From DASPUI01 sp035622995 (GTDB lineage Bacteria; Verrucomicrobiota; Verrucomicrobiia; Chthoniobacterales; UBA10450), in contig DASPUI010000014.1 in assembly GCA_035622995.1 (NCBI GenBank), positions 1 through 14,275 on the forward strand: a DNA stretch of 14,275 nucleotides, read 5' to 3'. Position 1 is the stretch's first letter; every line of letters begins with the position of its first letter. The translations under genes were made by a program, and so were the position numbers. The notes under the pieces are model-generated. The model made no database searches and had not been told where the DNA came from. It was given only the letters and a program-made list of their open reading frames with translations. This document shows positions 13,142 to 14,275 of the stretch, piece after piece.

Positions 13142-14275
13142 TTACTTATTAGGGCCGACCAGCTCGGTTCCGGTGAGGAGTTGTTGGAATTCAGGCTGGC
13201 TACGAATCGGATCCCACACGGGATCAACCTTCAATCTGGCAATGGTCGCGACCTGGCCGGCCGGCATGGCGAGAAGGCGCCGAAGAATCTTGATGGCATC
13301 CTGCGCCTGTCCGGTATGCGCCTCGATCGCAGCAAGGTTGAACAACGTATAAGTCCCAACCAATGCATCCTTTTCCGGAGGCAGGATCTCAACTGCTTTT
13401 TGCGCAGTGGTTAGCGCTTCGCTTTTGCGATTAAGGGCGAGATCGATCCAACTGAGTTGTATCGCCGCTTCGAGGTCGCGCGGGCGCTCACTTAACTGTC
13501 TTTCGAGCAGGCTTCGCCCTTGTTCAATCTCAGTAGTAACCTGAGAGGCATCGCCGGCAAAGACATGGATGGTCGCTCGGGCGGCAAGTCGTGCGGTTTC
13601 TCGAATATTGCTCTTTCCCTGGTCAAAAAGTTGCAGCGCAGCCGCAAACTTCTTCTCCATTACCGGGACATACGCACGGGCGCCAATTAAACCTTCAGCC
13701 ATAGCGTGACCAGTATCGGTCATCAGATCGGCGTCCGCCGGGAACGTCTCGAGTACTCGGCGGGCGCCGTTCAGATCTCCTTTGCCGTTAAGCTGATTTT
13801 CGAAGACGGCGTACATTGCGTCCACGGTATGAGGATTCAGAGACAGGGATAACTCGCCCTCACGCTCTCCTTCCTTCCACATCCGCAAGTGGCAATAAGT
13901 GCGGGCAATGTTAGCTACGGAGACGGCATCTCGAGGATCCTGCTCCCGGCTCTTGAGCAACTCGGTCAGACATTGTTTCCATTCACCCTGGCGACGATGG
14001 ACATAGCCAATGTATTGCAATGCCTGATTACTATTGGGCTGAAGTTCCAACGCTCGGCGGAATTCGTTCAAAGCCTGGTCATAAGCGCGATGACCAAAGT
14101 AGTAGACAATCCCACGCGCGATATGTGCCTCCGCGAGTTGTGGCGCCACCGTTAGCGCCTGGTCTGCAGTTTGTTCAATTTGTTCCAGATCCGAGTCGGA
14201 AAGCTGCTCGAAAAACCAATGTCTTTGCATCCGGCTGTTGACCAACCGGGCGACGGCAAGGGCAAACCTTGGGTC
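13142..14275 (-). CDS. TPR-repeat protein, C-terminal part, 5' end beyond right edge
   Basis: The frame is open through base 14275, giving 378 codons of the C-terminal part. The first visible residues, DPRFALAVARL, are in the middle of a TPR-type helix, so the apparent start at 14245 is not the real one. TPR units are visible as AEAHIARGIVYYFGHRAYDQ, then ALNEFRRALELQPN, NQALQYIGYVHRRQGEW and VSVANIARTYCHL, and later ones such as TLFNLAAIEAHTG. The end, LKVDPVWDPIRSQPEFQQLL, is typical of long bacterial TPR proteins whose N-termini carry a Ser/Thr kinase, a CadC-type winged helix or an adenylate cyclase domain; that part lies outside the window. It probably acts as a protein-interaction scaffold in signalling. 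It ends 17 bases before the membrane-protein gene, with which it may form an operon. Confidence 0.9.
   Translation of the reverse strand, partial: DPRFALAVARLVNSRMQRHWFFEQLSDSDLEQIEQTADQALTVAPQLAEAHIARGIVYYFGHRAYDQALNEFRRALELQPNSNQALQYIGYVHRRQGEWKQCLTELLKSREQDPRDAVSVANIARTYCHLRMWKEGEREGELSLSLNPHTVDAMYAVFENQLNGKGDLNGARRVLETFPADADLMTDTGHAMAEGLIGARAYVPVMEKKFAAALQLFDQGKSNIRETARLAARATIHVFAGDASQVTTEIEQGRSLLERQLSERPRDLEAAIQLSWIDLALNRKSEALTTAQKAVEILPPEKDALVGTYTLFNLAAIEAHTGQAQDAIKILRRLLAMPAGQVATIARLKVDPVWDPIRSQPEFQQLLTGTELVGPNK

Noticed and set aside
1..14275. CRISPR array, transposase or integrase gene
   Set aside because: No regularly spaced repeats and no recombinase motifs were found on either strand.

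Overview
The window is ordinary-looking bacterial chromosome of moderately high GC content, densely coded, with no rRNA, intact tRNA, insertion sequence or CRISPR array. Almost no start codon has a clear Shine-Dalgarno sequence, and several neighbouring genes overlap as ATGA or GTGA. Together with a YitJ-type homocysteine methyltransferase/methylenetetrahydrofolate reductase, a SulP transporter and a large TPR protein ending in a DPVWDPIR motif, this suggests a soil or freshwater Verrucomicrobiota (Chthoniobacterales-like) genome. Acidobacteriota or a related lineage is possible. The assignment is an inference from gene style only.

Layout. 1-1343 (minus) is the N-terminal part of a bifunctional homocysteine S-methyltransferase/MTHFR gene that runs off the left edge. 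1344-1675 is a divergent, partly AT-rich intergenic region with two inverted repeats. 1676-6592 (plus) is a tight five-gene cassette: SAM methyltransferase, DUF2064/TIGR04282 transferase, NAD-dependent sugar epimerase with a probable zinc-knuckle insert, soluble family 2 glycosyltransferase, and a membrane-anchored sulfite-oxidase-fold molybdenum oxidoreductase. 6593-7387 (minus) is a formamidopyrimidine-DNA glycosylase that meets the cassette stop codon to stop codon. 7483-8418 (plus) is thioredoxin reductase. 8511-10420 (plus) is a translationally coupled GT4 glycosyltransferase and GNAT acetyltransferase pair, followed by a probable terminator. 10499-12199 (plus) is a SulP anion transporter with a STAS domain. 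12369-13124 and 13142-14275 (minus) are a six-helix membrane protein and the C-terminal part of a TPR protein that runs off the right edge.

How the genes may work together. The 1676-6592 cassette is the best candidate for an undescribed system. It pairs nucleotide-sugar modification (epimerase), two GT-A-fold enzymes and a methyltransferase with a redox enzyme facing the periplasm, all in one apparent transcript. This suggests synthesis of a methylated, possibly lipid-linked sugar compound and its oxidation or reduction at the membrane. The substrate cannot be read from sequence. The GT4/GNAT pair is probably a second, separate envelope-glycan unit.

The intergenic spaces around sulP hold two short sequences resembling the 5' end of a tRNA, in the same orientation on either side of the gene. 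A short degenerate repeat containing AATCCTGT precedes the GT4 gene, with a weaker relative near 12360. These are the main non-coding oddities.
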